NCBI RefSeq assembly: GCF_044759095.2
Contig: NZ_JBIYSM020000017.1
Location: 14,379 to 78,378, forward strand
Direction: 5' to 3'
Length of the DNA: 64,000 nt
DNA from: JBIYSM02 sp044759095
Lineage (GTDB): Bacteria; Bacillota; Bacilli; Brevibacillales; Brevibacillaceae
In this document: positions 36,858-46,669 of the stretch, piece by piece
Numbering within the stretch: the stretch's first letter is position 1
Layout of the letters: each line of letters begins with the position of its first letter
Made by a program: the position numbers and the translations under genes
Notes under the pieces: model-generated
What the model was told of the DNA's origin: nothing
What the model saw: the letters and a program-made list of their open reading frames with translations, nothing else
Database searches by the model: none

Positions 36858-38819
36858 TTATTCATCCTCTCCCACTTCAAAGGTGACATGGCTTTCGATC
36901 CACTCCCGGCGAGGCGGAACCTTGTCCCCCATCAGCACCGTGACGAGCTTCTCGCAATGGGCGAGGTCTTCCAATTGCACTTTGATCAGCTTGCGCGTCT
37001 CGGGATTCATCGTCGTCTCCCACAGCTGGTCGGGGTTCATTTCGCCCAGACCTTTGTAGCGCTGGACTTCGGCTCCGCGGCCAAGACGCTTGAGCGCCTG
37101 TTCCAGCTCGTAGTCGTTCCAGCAGTAGACAACCTCTGCCAGTTTCCCCCTGCTCTCCTTGCGTGCCTGATACAGCGGCGGCTGGGCGATGTACAGCTTG
37201 CCGGCCGAGATCAGCTGCTGCATGTATCGGAAGAAAAACGTCAAGAGCAGCGCCTGAATGTGAGAGCCGTCCACATCTGCGTCGGACATGATGATGATCT
37301 TGTCAAAGGCGCAGTTTTCGATGGAGAAATCTTCGCCGATTTCTGTCTCCAGCACTTCCAGGATCGTTCGGAACTCCTCGTTGGCCAGAATGTCGGAAAG
37401 CTTTGCCTTTTCGGTGTTGAGCGGTTTTCCCTTCAACCCGAATATCGCCTGAAACTCGGAGTTGCGCGCCTGCTTCGCGGATCCGCCTGCCGAGTCTCCC
37501 TCTACAAGGAACAGTTCGTTTCGCTTGGGATCCTTGTACTGGGGCGGAGCAAATTTATCCGAAATGGATTTGCGTTTTTTTGCCCCTTTGCCCTTCTTGT
37601 CACCGCGCAGCGCTTCCCGTTGCTTACGCAGTTCTTCGCGAATCTCCGCAGAGCGGACTGCTTTCTCGATCAACAGCTTGCCGATCTCGGGATTTTCTTC
37701 GAGGAAAAAGCCCAGTTTCTCCGAGACGATCTGCTCGACAATGGTACGCGCCTCTTCGTTGCCCAGCTTGTCCTTTGTCTGGGACTCAAACTGGACATCG
37801 GCCATCTGCAAGGAGAGGACGCCAAGGAAGCCCTCCCGCAGATCATTTCCGGTCAAATTGGGATCTTTTTCCTTAAGAAACCCTTTTTTCCGGGCAAACT
37901 CGTTAAAAATCCGCGTCGTGCCATTGCGGAATCCGGTTACATGGGTGCCCCCGTCCGTCGTCGGGATGGAGTTTACATAGGAGGCCAGCGTCTCCGTATA
38001 GCCGTCGTTGTACTGGAACGCCAACTCCACGTAGATGTTGTCCTTCTCGCCGTCAAAGTAGACGACCGGATGGAGCGTCTGTTTTCCTTCGTTCAGGTAC
38101 TCCACGTATGATTTCAATCCGTCTTCGTAATAGAACTCTTCCCGCTTCTTTTCCGTTCCCCGCTCGTCGATCAGAACCATGCGCAGTTTTTTCAGGAGGA
38201 AAGCCGTTTCGCGGAAACGGTCGCGAATCAATTCATAATCGAAGCGTGCGCTGCCGAACACAGCTTCGTCCGGCAAAAAACGAACGGTGGTTCCGGTGCG
38301 TTTGGTTGTGCCGACGACGACCAGATCCGTTACCGGCTTGCCGACGTGCTCGTTCCCCTGCGCGTCGATGATGTATTCAAAACGCTGCGTATGTATTTTG
38401 CCTTCGCGATGAATCTCCACTTCCAGCCATTTGGACAAGGCAACAACCACGCTGGAGCCTACGCCGTGAAGACCGCCGCTTTTTTTGTACCCGCCGCCGC
38501 CAAACTTTCCTCCGGCGTGCAGGGTGGTAAAGATCACTTCCGGTACGGGACGGCCTGTTTTGTGCATGCCAGTGGGGATTCCCCGTCCGTGGTCTTCTAC
38601 GCTGACACTGTCATCCTTGTGCAGCGTCACAATGATTTTATCGTTAAAACCGGCCAGCGCTTCATCCTTCGCATTGTCGACGATCTCCCACAAGAGATGA
38701 TGAAGCCCGCGGCTGCCGGTGGAGCCTATGTACATGCCCGGCCGCTTGCGAACGGCAATCAAGCCTTCCAGTACCTGAATATCTTCTTCGGTATAGCTGA
38801 GTGTGTCTGCTTCCTTCAT
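36858..38819 (-). CDS. parE: DNA topoisomerase IV subunit B
   Basis: ATPase subunit of topoisomerase IV; 653 residues. GHKL ATPase site ([13 protein letters not shown], then DHGRGIPTG and [15 protein letters not shown]), transducer domain, and TOPRIM domain with [18 protein letters not shown] and the metal-binding [18 protein letters not shown]. The ATG at 38819 with GGGGAGAAG is preferred over one seven codons upstream. It is directly upstream of parC. A rather short insertion-free C-terminus separates it from proteobacterial GyrB. Confidence 0.96.
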   Translation of the reverse strand: MKEADTLSYTEEDIQVLEGLIAVRKRPGMYIGSTGSRGLHHLLWEIVDNAKDEALAGFNDKIIVTLHKDDSVSVEDHGRGIPTGMHKTGRPVPEVIFTTLHAGGKFGGGGYKKSGGLHGVGSSVVVALSKWLEVEIHREGKIHTQRFEYIIDAQGNEHVGKPVTDLVVVGTTKRTGTTVRFLPDEAVFGSARFDYELIRDRFRETAFLLKKLRMVLIDERGTEKKREEFYYEDGLKSYVEYLNEGKQTLHPVVYFDGEKDNIYVELAFQYNDGYTETLASYVNSIPTTDGGTHVTGFRNGTTRIFNEFARKKGFLKEKDPNLTGNDLREGFLGVLSLQMADVQFESQTKDKLGNEEARTIVEQIVSEKLGFFLEENPEIGKLLIEKAVRSAEIREELRKQREALRGDKKGKGAKKRKSISDKFAPPQYKDPKRNELFLVEGDSAGGSAKQARNSEFQAIFGLKGKPLNTEKAKLSDILANEEFRTILEVLETEIGEDFSIENCAFDKIIIMSDADVDGSHIQALLLTFFFRYMQQLISAGKLYIAQPPLYQARKESRGKLAEVVYCWNDYELEQALKRLGRGAEVQRYKGLGEMNPDQLWETTMNPETRKLIKVQLEDLAHCEKLVTVLMGDKVPPRREWIESHVTFEVGEDE

Positions 38820-38961
38820 TCGCTTCTCCCCTCTGTTCACAGCTTCCGTAAAAAGGCGAACACTTAATCGCTATTGTACCGTATCGGCATGGGCCACTTC
38901 AACGCTCCTGGAGAAAAAAGGCGGGTGCCCTGCCAGCGCAGCGTTAGCCGGTGCCGTGTGG

Positions 38962-38998
38962 AAAAAAAGAGCCGTTCGCAATGAACGGCCCCTTTTGG
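38962..38998 (-). terminator. Terminator of the YebC-type regulator gene
   Basis: GCCGTTC / GAACGGC (38971-38989) with a 5-nt loop; on the minus strand T7 follows. It begins within 10 bp of the stop. Confidence 0.88.
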
Positions 38999-39745
38999 TT
39001 ATGCCATCAGCTTTTCCATTTCCTCGTCGTCAATTTCAAAGTTGGCGTATACGTTTTGCACATCGTCGTTTTCTTCGAATGCTTCCATCATCTTCAGCAT
39101 TTTGGCTGCGTCGTCTCCGGAGATTTTCACCGTATTTTGCGGAATCCACTGGACGGATGCATTTTCGAACGTGTATCCCTCGGCTTCCAGTCTGCTCTTT
39201 ACCTGATCCAGTTCGTGCGGATGGGTATGCACTTCGAAGCTGTCGTCGTTGATGATGACGTCCTCTGCGCCTGCTTCCAGCGCCTGCATCAGGATGGTGT
39301 CCTCGTCCACGGAAAACTTCTCGCGGTCGATTACGATGACGCCTTTTTTGTCAAACATAAAGCTCACGGAGCCGGTTTCGCCCAAGTTTCCTCCGCGTTT
39401 GTTAAAAATCGCCCGCACGTCTGCTGCGGTCCGATTCCGGTTATCAGACAGGCATTCCACGATGACGGCAACGCCTCCCGGACCGTAACCTTCGTAGCGA
39501 ATTTCCTCGTAGTCGTCGGCGTTTCCCGTATCGGTTGCCTTTTTGATGGCGCGTTCGATATTGTCCAAAGGCATGTTGATGGCCCGAGCGTTCGCAATGA
39601 TCGCCTTCAGCTTCAGGTTGGCGTTTGGATCGGGGCCGCCTTTTTTCGCTTCCACATAAATTTGTCGGGCAAACTTGACGTATTGGTTGTTGCGCTTTTG
39701 GTCAGCGGCACCCTTTTTGTTGGCAAACAACTTAAACTTTGGCAT
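38999..39745 (-). CDS. YebC/PmpR-family regulator
   Basis: 248-residue protein of the YebC family (TACO1 relatives), found near translation and DNA-repair genes and shown in some species to act as a transcription factor or to help ribosomes through proline-rich stretches. N-terminal FKLFANKKGAADQKRNNQYV and KFARQIYVEAKKGGPDPNAN regions, then the central YEGYGPGGVAVIVECLSDNRN and a C-terminal acidic tail. This form lacks the usual MAGHSKWHNI start and resembles the YeeN branch. Monocistronic, with its own terminator. Confidence 0.9.
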   Translation of the reverse strand: MPKFKLFANKKGAADQKRNNQYVKFARQIYVEAKKGGPDPNANLKLKAIIANARAINMPLDNIERAIKKATDTGNADDYEEIRYEGYGPGGVAVIVECLSDNRNRTAADVRAIFNKRGGNLGETGSVSFMFDKKGVIVIDREKFSVDEDTILMQALEAGAEDVIINDDSFEVHTHPHELDQVKSRLEAEGYTFENASVQWIPQNTVKISGDDAAKMLKMMEAFEENDDVQNVYANFEIDDEEMEKLMA

Positions 39746-39891
39746 GACAAAAACTCTCCTCGTCCTTCAGGAATTCACCTTCCCTAGTGTAGCACTAGTC
39801 GCGAAGGAACGTCAAAGATATTCGGGTATTCCGCCACCGAGAGTGGACACACTATGGGAGAGACACCACACACCGTTAGGGGGAATTTCAC

Positions 39892-40269
39892 GTGATCAGC
39901 GCAACGAAGCCATTCGTCAAATTCCATAGATACGATCAGGAACTTGTTTCCGACATTCAGGCACTCAACTCCTCTGGTTACCACAAGGACGACATCTGGG
40001 TGATCAAGTGGAACCCCGACAAGAACCACTCCAATCAGCGGAACAACTTCTACAAATACAGCACCCACTTCGAGAGCGCCGTCGGCGATATCGACAGCAA
40101 GGCCCACTTTTTCGACAACGGCGGCGAAGAGATTCGCACCCGCCTGGAAAAGTTGGGACTAACCAAGGATGAAGCGTCCGCACTCTTTCGCGAGCTGCAG
40201 GAGAGTGACTACACCTGCCTCCTCGTCGTACGTGACCTGAAGGATAACATCATAAAAATGAACGACTGA
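39892..40269 (+). CDS. General stress protein of the YflT family
   Basis: 125 residues. Starts with GTG at 39892 after TTAGGGGGAATTT. The short alpha/beta fold MISATKPFVKFHRYDQELVS followed by SGYHKDDIWVIKWNP is typical of YflT (heat-induced general stress protein), which is sigma-B controlled in B. subtilis. No clear sigma-B promoter was found here. The role of the family is unknown. Its own terminator follows. Confidence 0.8.
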   Translation: MISATKPFVKFHRYDQELVSDIQALNSSGYHKDDIWVIKWNPDKNHSNQRNNFYKYSTHFESAVGDIDSKAHFFDNGGEEIRTRLEKLGLTKDEASALFRELQESDYTCLLVVRDLKDNIIKMND

Positions 40270-40280
40270 AACAGTCAACA

Positions 40281-40303
40281 GCCGGGGCCTCCCCGGTCTT
40301 TTT
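40281..40303 (+). terminator. Terminator of the YflT-family gene
   Basis: CCGGGG / CCCCGG around a CCT loop (40282-40296), followed by TCTTTTTC. Confidence 0.85.
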
Positions 40304-40343
40304 CTTCACGTTTTTTTGGAGAAAACACTGCACCCTCCGAACA

Positions 40344-40371
40344 GAAAAAAACCACTGCTTGCCTGCAGTGG
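40344..40371 (-). terminator. Terminator of the DUF1292 gene
   Basis: CCACTGC / GCAGTGG (40352-40371) with a 6-nt loop; GGTTTTTTTCTG follows on the minus strand. Confidence 0.85.
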
Positions 40372-40379
40372 CTTTGGTT

Positions 40380-40697
40380 TTACTTCTCTTCCGCATCAAC
40401 CAGCTCGATATCTTCCAGCACTTCGTTCAGTTTGGCGTAAACTTCATCCTGATCGTTTTCTTCGAGCGGAACCAGCTCTCCTCCCTCCAATTGGAAAACG
40501 AAAATGTCCACTTCTTCTTCCAGATCCTCTTCGGTATCCGTTTCTTCATCAATCGCGTTGGTCAATGCAACGTAATTCTTTTGGTTGTTTTCAAACAGCG
40601 CGATTACTTCGAAGTCGCCCAGCGGTTCTCCGTTTTCATCGTCGAGTGTAATAATGTCGCCAAGTTCCAAGTCCTTGTTGTCTTCTTCATGGTTCAT
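40380..40697 (-). CDS. DUF1292-family acidic protein
   Basis: 105-residue, very acidic protein. The stretch DIITLDDENGEPLGDFEVIA and the later DIFVFQLEGGELVPLE match DUF1292 (YrzB-like), a small family usually found by the RuvX-type nuclease gene yrrK in Bacilli; that neighbour is absent here. The ATG at 40697 is chosen from AAAGGA 10 nt upstream. Function unknown. Ends at a good terminator. Confidence 0.82.
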   Translation of the reverse strand: MNHEEDNKDLELGDIITLDDENGEPLGDFEVIALFENNQKNYVALTNAIDEETDTEEDLEEEVDIFVFQLEGGELVPLEENDQDEVYAKLNEVLEDIELVDAEEK

Positions 40698-40796
40698 TGC
40701 GTTCACGTCCTTTACGGGTATATGGCTTCCATACCATCTTACTTGGTTTTACCAAAAGAAGCAAAAAGATTTCATGGCATTATTGGGTCAAGACCT

Positions 40797-42257
40797 TCAT
40801 GGGTTACAGGCAGGCAATCGTATTTCGAAGGTGGTCCCCTTCCGTTCCCTGCTGATCACGTTTATGGTTCCGCCATGGTTTTCAATGATTTTGTAGCTGA
40901 CCATCAGACCAAGCCCCGTGCCTTTTTCTTTCGTGGTGTAAAAGGGTTCACCCAATTTGGGAATTCGTTCTTCCGCAATCCCGCAGCCCTGGTCGACGAA
41001 GCGAATCAACAGGTTCTTTTGCTGTTCCCATCGTACTTCGACCCGCACTTCTCCTCCGCCCGACATCGCCTCGACAGCGTTTTTCAACAGGTTAAGAAAC
41101 ACCTGCTTCAGCTGATTCTCCTCGCATTTGACCAAGGGAAGCTCCTTTTCATAGACGGCGGCGATTTGCACATTATGCATGATGGCATGCGTCTCAGCGA
41201 GGGCGATGATGTGTTCCAACAAGGGGCGCACGTCCCGCTCCTTGTAGACAACGTTTTGCGGTTTGGCCAACACCAGGAATTCGCTGATGATATATTCGAT
41301 CCGGTTCAATTCGGACAGCATGATCGAAAGGTAGTCCTGCTTGTCCTGTACATGGGATTGCAACAGCTGAACAAATCCTTTCAGTGACGTAAGCGGGTTG
41401 CGAATTTCGTGAGCCACCCCGGCAGCCAGTTGGCCGACGACGGACAACAGCTCTGACTTTCGCACCATTTCCTCTGCCTGTCTGCGCTCGGTATTGTCCA
41501 GAAGCATTCCGATTACGGCTCTCTTCCCTTTGTAAAGTGTGGTTTTTTGTATGACTTCCAAGGAAATCACATTGCCGTTCTTATGAAGGCCGCGAAACTT
41601 GTAGACCACACTGGAGCGGTCTCCCTGTTCCCGTCTACGTTGATTCAAGCGTACAATCTCCCGTTCTTCGGGAACCACCAAATCAGCGGCACTCATTTTC
41701 ACAAGCTCTGCTTGTGTATATCCAAACATTTCCTCCATGCGCGGATTGACGTAAACAAAGCCTTTTTCTTCTACATAAGCAATGTATACGCCAACCAGCG
41801 TGTTCTCGACCAGACTTCGATACAGCGATTCTGCTTCAAACAGTTCCTTTTCCATATGCTTTCGCTCCGTGATTTCCGTAGCCGATTCGACCACACGGGG
41901 GCGAAAGCTGGCGATGACACCGGCCGCTTCTTCATCCGGGCCGATGAGGGGGAAAAACATGCAATCGACCGCGGTTCTGACACCATCTCGCTCCCTATAT
42001 AGCGATAGCTGCGTTTCCTTTTTCTGCTGATGGACTTGGTGCAGCCGGTCTTCAATGACTGCCGCATCTTGTGGAAAGAAGCGGGTAATCGGTTCTCCGA
42101 TCATCTCTTTCAAAGCCACATGGGCGAATTGTTCCGCCTGCATGTTTGCTTCGATAATGAGCAGTTGGGAGGAAAGCACGAACATTGGGTCCGGACTTTG
42201 TTGAAAGACGGAGAAGTAGAGGCCGTTCCCGGTACGTGAACCATTCGCAGATTTCAT
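40797..42257 (-). CDS. Soluble PAS-PAS sensor histidine kinase (orphan, sporulation-kinase-like)
   Basis: 486 residues without TM helices. A weak PAS domain (about 10-115), a second clear PAS (about 145-265: VYIAYVEEKGFVYVNPRMEE), a HisKA dimer domain with the phospho-acceptor HEIRNPLTSLKGFVQLLQ (about 285-302) and a HATPase with [19 protein letters not shown] and GTGLGLMVSY. This layout matches Bacillus sporulation kinases (KinA/KinE) that feed the Spo0 phosphorelay. No response regulator gene lies next to it. The start is uncertain: AGGAGG is followed by TTG codons at 42269-42260 and the ATG at 42257. Confidence 0.88.
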   Translation of the reverse strand: MKSANGSRTGNGLYFSVFQQSPDPMFVLSSQLLIIEANMQAEQFAHVALKEMIGEPITRFFPQDAAVIEDRLHQVHQQKKETQLSLYRERDGVRTAVDCMFFPLIGPDEEAAGVIASFRPRVVESATEITERKHMEKELFEAESLYRSLVENTLVGVYIAYVEEKGFVYVNPRMEEMFGYTQAELVKMSAADLVVPEEREIVRLNQRRREQGDRSSVVYKFRGLHKNGNVISLEVIQKTTLYKGKRAVIGMLLDNTERRQAEEMVRKSELLSVVGQLAAGVAHEIRNPLTSLKGFVQLLQSHVQDKQDYLSIMLSELNRIEYIISEFLVLAKPQNVVYKERDVRPLLEHIIALAETHAIMHNVQIAAVYEKELPLVKCEENQLKQVFLNLLKNAVEAMSGGGEVRVEVRWEQQKNLLIRFVDQGCGIAEERIPKLGEPFYTTKEKGTGLGLMVSYKIIENHGGTINVISRERKGTTFEIRLPACNP

Positions 42258-42359
42258 CAACAACAGCAACCTCCTGGACCCAGACTATTACCATTCTTTT
42301 CTATATTCGTGTTTTTTTGCACTTCTCCCTGCCAAGCGTTACCAAAATGTCTCCCAAAT

Positions 42360-42396
42360 AAAAAAACAACCTGTACCCATCGGCAGGTTGTTTTTC
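42360..42396. terminator. Bidirectional terminator
   Basis: ACAACCTG / CAGGTTGT (42366-42391), 8-bp stem, flanked by A7 and T5. It ends the minus-strand transcript of the 56-aa gene, and separates it from the histidine kinase gene. Confidence 0.85.
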
Positions 42397-42404
42397 TCTC
42401 CATT

Positions 42405-42575
42405 CTACTCTTCCAGTTCCTGCAGAACGCCCTTTTCCATCAAAAAGGCTTCTTCTGCCTGCAAAATCATAATAATGGATTCGCGATCCACTTTTTTTCC
42501 GGCCTGTGCCAGACGTTGTTCGATAAAGCTGAGCATTTCTTCAAAATCGATAATTTGGACTTCCTGATTGGTCAC
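42405..42575 (-). CDS. Small acidic helical protein (56 aa)
   Basis: GTG start at 42575 with an ideal AAAAGGAGGTAG site; begins VTNQEVQIIDFEEMLSFIEQ and ends GVLQELEE. Predicted as two or three helices, no Cys, strongly acidic. It is 49 bp downstream of the ABC permease gene and may be the last cistron of that operon, since a terminator follows directly. No family recognised. Confidence 0.65.
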   Translation of the reverse strand: MTNQEVQIIDFEEMLSFIEQRLAQAGKKVDRESIIMILQAEEAFLMEKGVLQELEE

Positions 42576-42624
42576 AAAACTACCTCCTTTTCAAACAAAC
42601 TCTCTACATTGTACACGAAGCAGA

Positions 42625-43476
42625 CTACTTCTTCCAACTCCACCAGCTTCGGCGAACCGGCGTCAGCAGATACGAGCTCCAGACCATCAACACAAGGCTC
42701 ATCGCCAGGTAGCAAAGGGAGAAGAACACCCAAGGGGGCATAAAATAGCGCATGAACGGACCGATGTTTTCTCCCAGGATGCTAAACAACACGATAACCG
42801 GATTCAATGCAGCCAGAATCTGCAGACCGAACACATTCCAGACTCCGTCGAAATTGCGAAAAGCCATCGGGTACAGCTCATGAAGCAATTCTCCTAGAAA
42901 GATCAGCAGCAATCCCGTTCCCACCACGAAAAAGAACGCGATTCCGTAGGCTGTGATGGTACTGACACCGGTCCGTTTGATCCAGGTGGAACAAAACAAC
43001 CCCAGCGAGCCGAAAAACACGATATTTACGGTAAAAAAGAATACCAGTGAAGCCAATTGCTCAGGCGATATGCCTCCGTACAAAAAGACAAAGCTGTAGA
43101 GCGGCATGGAAGCCACCACGAGCAAAAAGATGAAAGCAAGCGATGTGACCAGCTTGCTGAGCACGATGCTCGTAGGCGACAGCTGCGTCGTCAACAGGAC
43201 CTGCAGCGTTTGACGCTCTCTCTCTCCACTGATGGCACCGGCTGAAAGCGCGGGAGCTATAAAACAGATCATGGCGTACTGGATCAACGCGGTCATGATG
43301 AACAAGTTCCGGTTATCCCCCAGGGAGGCGCTGCCCATGGGGGTAACATACAGGAAGCCGAGCAAAATGGCTCCCATCACCAACAGATAGAGTGCGAGCA
43401 TCCATACCGTTTTCTTCGTGCGAAAACGCTCCCGCATCTCTTTCACGATGAGCGGGTTGGTGAGAAAGGTCTTCAT
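42625..43476 (-). CDS. ABC-2-type transporter permease
   Basis: 283 residues, six TM helices (near 26-46, 62-80, 108-132, 138-165, 172-200 and 250-272) with the ABC-2 family motif NPLIVKEMRERFRTKKT at the N-terminus and SGERERQTLQVLLTTQLSPT after TM2. The N-terminal half is typical of exporters for drugs or peptides, or of natA/B-type systems. Its ATG overlaps the stop of the ATPase gene (TGATG). Together with the upstream genes it forms one operon. Cargo unknown. Confidence 0.9.
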   Translation of the reverse strand: MKTFLTNPLIVKEMRERFRTKKTVWMLALYLLVMGAILLGFLYVTPMGSASLGDNRNLFIMTALIQYAMICFIAPALSAGAISGERERQTLQVLLTTQLSPTSIVLSKLVTSLAFIFLLVVASMPLYSFVFLYGGISPEQLASLVFFFTVNIVFFGSLGLFCSTWIKRTGVSTITAYGIAFFFVVGTGLLLIFLGELLHELYPMAFRNFDGVWNVFGLQILAALNPVIVLFSILGENIGPFMRYFMPPWVFFSLCYLAMSLVLMVWSSYLLTPVRRSWWSWKK

Positions 43477-44402
43477 CAGTTACCCACCCCTTCCGTAATC
43501 GCCAGGAATACATCCTCCAGGTTTTCCTTGGAGTCACCGAAGTGGACCACCGGGATGCCAGCCTGGATCAGCCGCTGGAGCAATTCCGCCTTGTCCGCCT
43601 CTGATCCTGTGAAGTGGAACCGGAAGTGGCTGTTTTTGTCATCCAGTCGTTTGACATGCGGGAATTGCTGCAGGATTTCCTGCGCTTCCTCAAATCGGTT
43701 GAGAATTTTGACCTCCATGATGGTAATTCCTCGGGTATGGACACTGACTTCGTCCACCGCTCCGCAAGCGATCAGTTTCCCTTTTTCAATCACGCCGATC
43801 TCATCGCACAACTCCGCCAGCTCCGGCAAAATGTGGGAGCTGATCAGGATCGTCTTCCCCATCCCGCGCAGCTGTTTCAGGATTTCCCGCATCTCGATGC
43901 GAGCACGCGGATCCAGCCCTGAAGCAGGCTCATCGAGGATCAACACGTCCGGGCTGTGCACCAGGCAGCGAGCCAACCCAAGCCGCTGCTTCATTCCACG
44001 GGAAAGTGAGTCCACGTACGCATCCGACTTGTTGGACAAATTGACCAGCTCCAGCAAATCGGCAATCAGCGACTTGCGTTTGGAGGCAGGGATGTTGTAA
44101 GCGCCGGCGTAAAAATCCAGGTACTCTGTTGCGGTGAGGTTGTCGTAAACCCCAAAGAAGTCAGGCATATACCCCAGTGATTGTCGAACCGCTTTCGGTT
44201 CTTTCACGACGTCATAGCCGCAGATGTACGCCCTGCCCTCCGACGGTTCCAGCAGTGTGGAGAGAATCAGCATCGTCGTTGACTTGCCGGCGCCGTTAGG
44301 GCCAATGAATCCGAACACCTTTCCTTTTTCGATTTGCAGGTTCAAATCGGTCAGCGCTGCCAGCTTGCCGTAGCGCTTTGTCAGGTTTTCAGTACGGATC
44401 AT
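43476..44402 (-). CDS. ABC transporter ATP-binding protein
   Basis: 308 residues. Walker A GFIGPNGAGKSTTMLIL (about 32-48), Q-loop, ABC signature LSRGMKQRLGLARCLV (about 134-149) and Walker B DVLILDEPASGLDPRAR. The extra C-terminal domain (about 220-308) is the form seen in DrrA/NatA-like exporters. Its start overlaps by 4 bp the stop of the large membrane protein gene, and its stop overlaps the permease start, so translation is coupled across the three. Confidence 0.95.
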   Translation of the reverse strand: MIRTENLTKRYGKLAALTDLNLQIEKGKVFGFIGPNGAGKSTTMLILSTLLEPSEGRAYICGYDVVKEPKAVRQSLGYMPDFFGVYDNLTATEYLDFYAGAYNIPASKRKSLIADLLELVNLSNKSDAYVDSLSRGMKQRLGLARCLVHSPDVLILDEPASGLDPRARIEMREILKQLRGMGKTILISSHILPELAELCDEIGVIEKGKLIACGAVDEVSVHTRGITIMEVKILNRFEEAQEILQQFPHVKRLDDKNSHFRFHFTGSEADKAELLQRLIQAGIPVVHFGDSKENLEDVFLAITEGVGN

Positions 44403-46648
44403 GATCTCTTCTCCTCCCCCTCAACTTGGAAAAACGGCGTAGGCAAAGAGATGCGCTGTTCCGTCGTATTGGTAAAGCGAATCAAAATCATGCCGTCGCG
44501 ATTGATATATTCGCCGACGTTTCCGCTCAGTTCAACGCGCTGCTCGCGAGGAAGTTCTTTCCACTGTCCGCTCTTGGCGTGGTAGATTTCCCGCTTAAAC
44601 GGGCGGAACGAACTGTGATCCACCGGCACGGTAACACGTTTTATTGCAGAGTGCACCTGTCCTGCGGCGAGACCATAGGTGACACTGCCTTTTCCCAACT
44701 CCCACAGATATGGTGAACGACCTTCGAGCGAACCTTCTGTCGCAACAACGTGAACCGGCAAAAGTCCGTACGGATAGATCAAGGTGCCGTCCAAAGAAGG
44801 TTGCAGTCGCACCAACTGGCTGAGAATATTCCAGTAGTGGGCTTTGTTCTCCCTGCGCATGCTGAAGATCGGCAATGGCTTGTCGCTTACGCCGACGACG
44901 CGGATCTGGTGCGGGATGTTTCCCGCCAGCGCGTTGGCTTTCAAACGCTCAACCTGCTGTTCCGCGGAAGAAGGGCCGGCATTCGGTTGCCGTTGATCGC
45001 CAGACAGGTAAAACGATTCGATCTTGGCGTCAATCTGCTTTTCTTCCCCCTGTTTTAGCGTACCGACGGGAATTCGCTGCAGCCCCATTTCGATATAAGC
45101 CTGCTCCAAATCGAACGCGGTATTGTTCCGGACCGTCCCCTGAAGCCGATCTTCCTTCACCGTCATGTTTGTGTGAAAGCTGCCTGCATCTGACATGATC
45201 CCGGTGGCAGTCGCCTGCTTCACGGAGAGATACGGCACCTTTTCAAACGTCAGCGCTCTTTCATCCTGATCCTGTTGGATACTGATCGTGCCCTGCGGCT
45301 GCATGCTGCCTCTGGTAAATGAAAGCGGTACCGATATGTACCCTTTTTCCGTTACCACTTCGTAATCACCGCCGGAAACCGTCGCAAACGAAGCTGCCGA
45401 CTGCACTTCCGCCAGTTTGTCGTCCAGGATGCGAAGTGCGGTCACATGAAAGCTGGTATCCTCTTTCAAAACCTGCGGCTTGCCGATTAGGTACACACCA
45501 GCCGATAAAAGAATCGCGGTCGCGGGGATGATTCCCCAAGCCCATTCTCTTCGTTTCACCCGCTTCAATAACACGTACAAAAGGGGAGCGACAACAAGCA
45601 AATACACACACCAGATCAGGATGATCCAACCGACAGAAGGTGTTTTTACTCCCGGGATGAACTTGCTAAGCTGGAGAAGCGACATATCAACGAGGCTGCG
45701 GTCTTCCCTTTTTTCCATGCTTTCGATTGCCTGATGTTTGGCAAGGACGTTTTGCCAAAGCTGCCGATTGTGCTGCCAGGACGCCAGGGGTTCCGCCGTG
45801 ACGTCGTAGTTGGCGAACAGGATCACTCCAATTCCCGCCTGTTTGGAGAGAAACAGCGGCAAGTCCTTGTGATACACGGGGATGTCAGAGAAGGGCAGGA
45901 CTTTTTCCCCCGTGTATTGCCGGAATTCATCCAGATTGGTACGATTGCCGCTCATACCGGATTGAACCGACAGCAGATCTTCAAAGGGCTTGACGACTTG
46001 ATCCTGGTTGGGCCCAGCCGACAAAATGACCACGCCTCCCCGACGCACCCACTCCTTGATGGCGGCTACCTGCCGTTGATTCAATGCGCGGATCTCATCG
46101 CTTCCCAGGGCCAGTATGTCAAGATTTTTGTAAATCCAGGATTCGTCAGGAAGGGAGTCTGCATTCAAATGCTTTACGACATAGGGAGCGCCTTGGCCGG
46201 CGGCAGCCCCGTTGATGGCCAAGAAATGGAACGCCGATTCGTTGGCGTTGACAACTCCGACGAGGCGCTCTCCCCTCGGCTCCATGCGGGGGACCGGTTC
46301 GCTCAGCAATACTTCGTCTCCCTGCCTGATCCGGATTTCCGTGTTGTTCATAAACATCTCTGTCGGCAGGTCGAAAGTAAATTGCCTGGTTTCCCTTTTC
46401 GCCAGTGACAGTTTTTGCCGGATGCTTTCATCCAGACTCAACTGGGGGAAGTTTTGCCGCCCCAGTTCCAGAAATCCGAAAACAGGCTGATCTCCGGCCG
46501 TAACTGTCACCTCCAAACGAATCCAGCTGTTGTATTTTACCGCCCCTTCAAGCGGTACCCGAACCGACAGGTCCAATTGGTCCTCGGCAGCCGCAGGCTG
46601 TACGGAAGCCAGCCATAGTCCGAGAACCAAAAGCCATCTCCATTTCAT
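44399..46648 (-). CDS. Large membrane-anchored protein with amidotransferase-like extracytoplasmic region
   Basis: 749 residues. Signal peptide (MKWRWLLVLGLWLASVQPAAA), about 100 residues of beta-rich domain, then a Rossmann/GATase1-like stretch (about 145-310: NLDILALGSDEIRALNQRQV, GGVVILSAGPNQ) that may lack a catalytic Cys. Two TM helices (about 342-364 and 371-390) follow, then a second beta-rich extracytoplasmic region to the C-terminus. Such proteins commonly accompany ABC-2 exporters, as in gliding-motility-like gldG arrangements. Substrate and role unknown. It lies 21 bp after the propeller gene and overlaps the ATPase gene. Confidence 0.7.
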   Translation of the reverse strand: MKWRWLLVLGLWLASVQPAAAEDQLDLSVRVPLEGAVKYNSWIRLEVTVTAGDQPVFGFLELGRQNFPQLSLDESIRQKLSLAKRETRQFTFDLPTEMFMNNTEIRIRQGDEVLLSEPVPRMEPRGERLVGVVNANESAFHFLAINGAAAGQGAPYVVKHLNADSLPDESWIYKNLDILALGSDEIRALNQRQVAAIKEWVRRGGVVILSAGPNQDQVVKPFEDLLSVQSGMSGNRTNLDEFRQYTGEKVLPFSDIPVYHKDLPLFLSKQAGIGVILFANYDVTAEPLASWQHNRQLWQNVLAKHQAIESMEKREDRSLVDMSLLQLSKFIPGVKTPSVGWIILIWCVYLLVVAPLLYVLLKRVKRREWAWGIIPATAILLSAGVYLIGKPQVLKEDTSFHVTALRILDDKLAEVQSAASFATVSGGDYEVVTEKGYISVPLSFTRGSMQPQGTISIQQDQDERALTFEKVPYLSVKQATATGIMSDAGSFHTNMTVKEDRLQGTVRNNTAFDLEQAYIEMGLQRIPVGTLKQGEEKQIDAKIESFYLSGDQRQPNAGPSSAEQQVERLKANALAGNIPHQIRVVGVSDKPLPIFSMRRENKAHYWNILSQLVRLQPSLDGTLIYPYGLLPVHVVATEGSLEGRSPYLWELGKGSVTYGLAAGQVHSAIKRVTVPVDHSSFRPFKREIYHAKSGQWKELPREQRVELSGNVGEYINRDGMILIRFTNTTEQRISLPTPFFQVEGEEKRS

Positions 46649-46669
46649 CGGTTTTCTCCTCTCTTCTCG

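Noticed and set aside
35008..37059. Long open frame on the plus strand opposite parC and the end of parE
   Set aside because: The minus strand encodes fully conserved ParC/ParE with all motifs. The plus-strand frame has no ribosome site or recognisable domain and arises from GC-biased codon use. The same applies to long plus-strand frames opposite the activase gene (27.8-30.3 kb) and opposite the AAA ATPase gene (31.4-32.8 kb).
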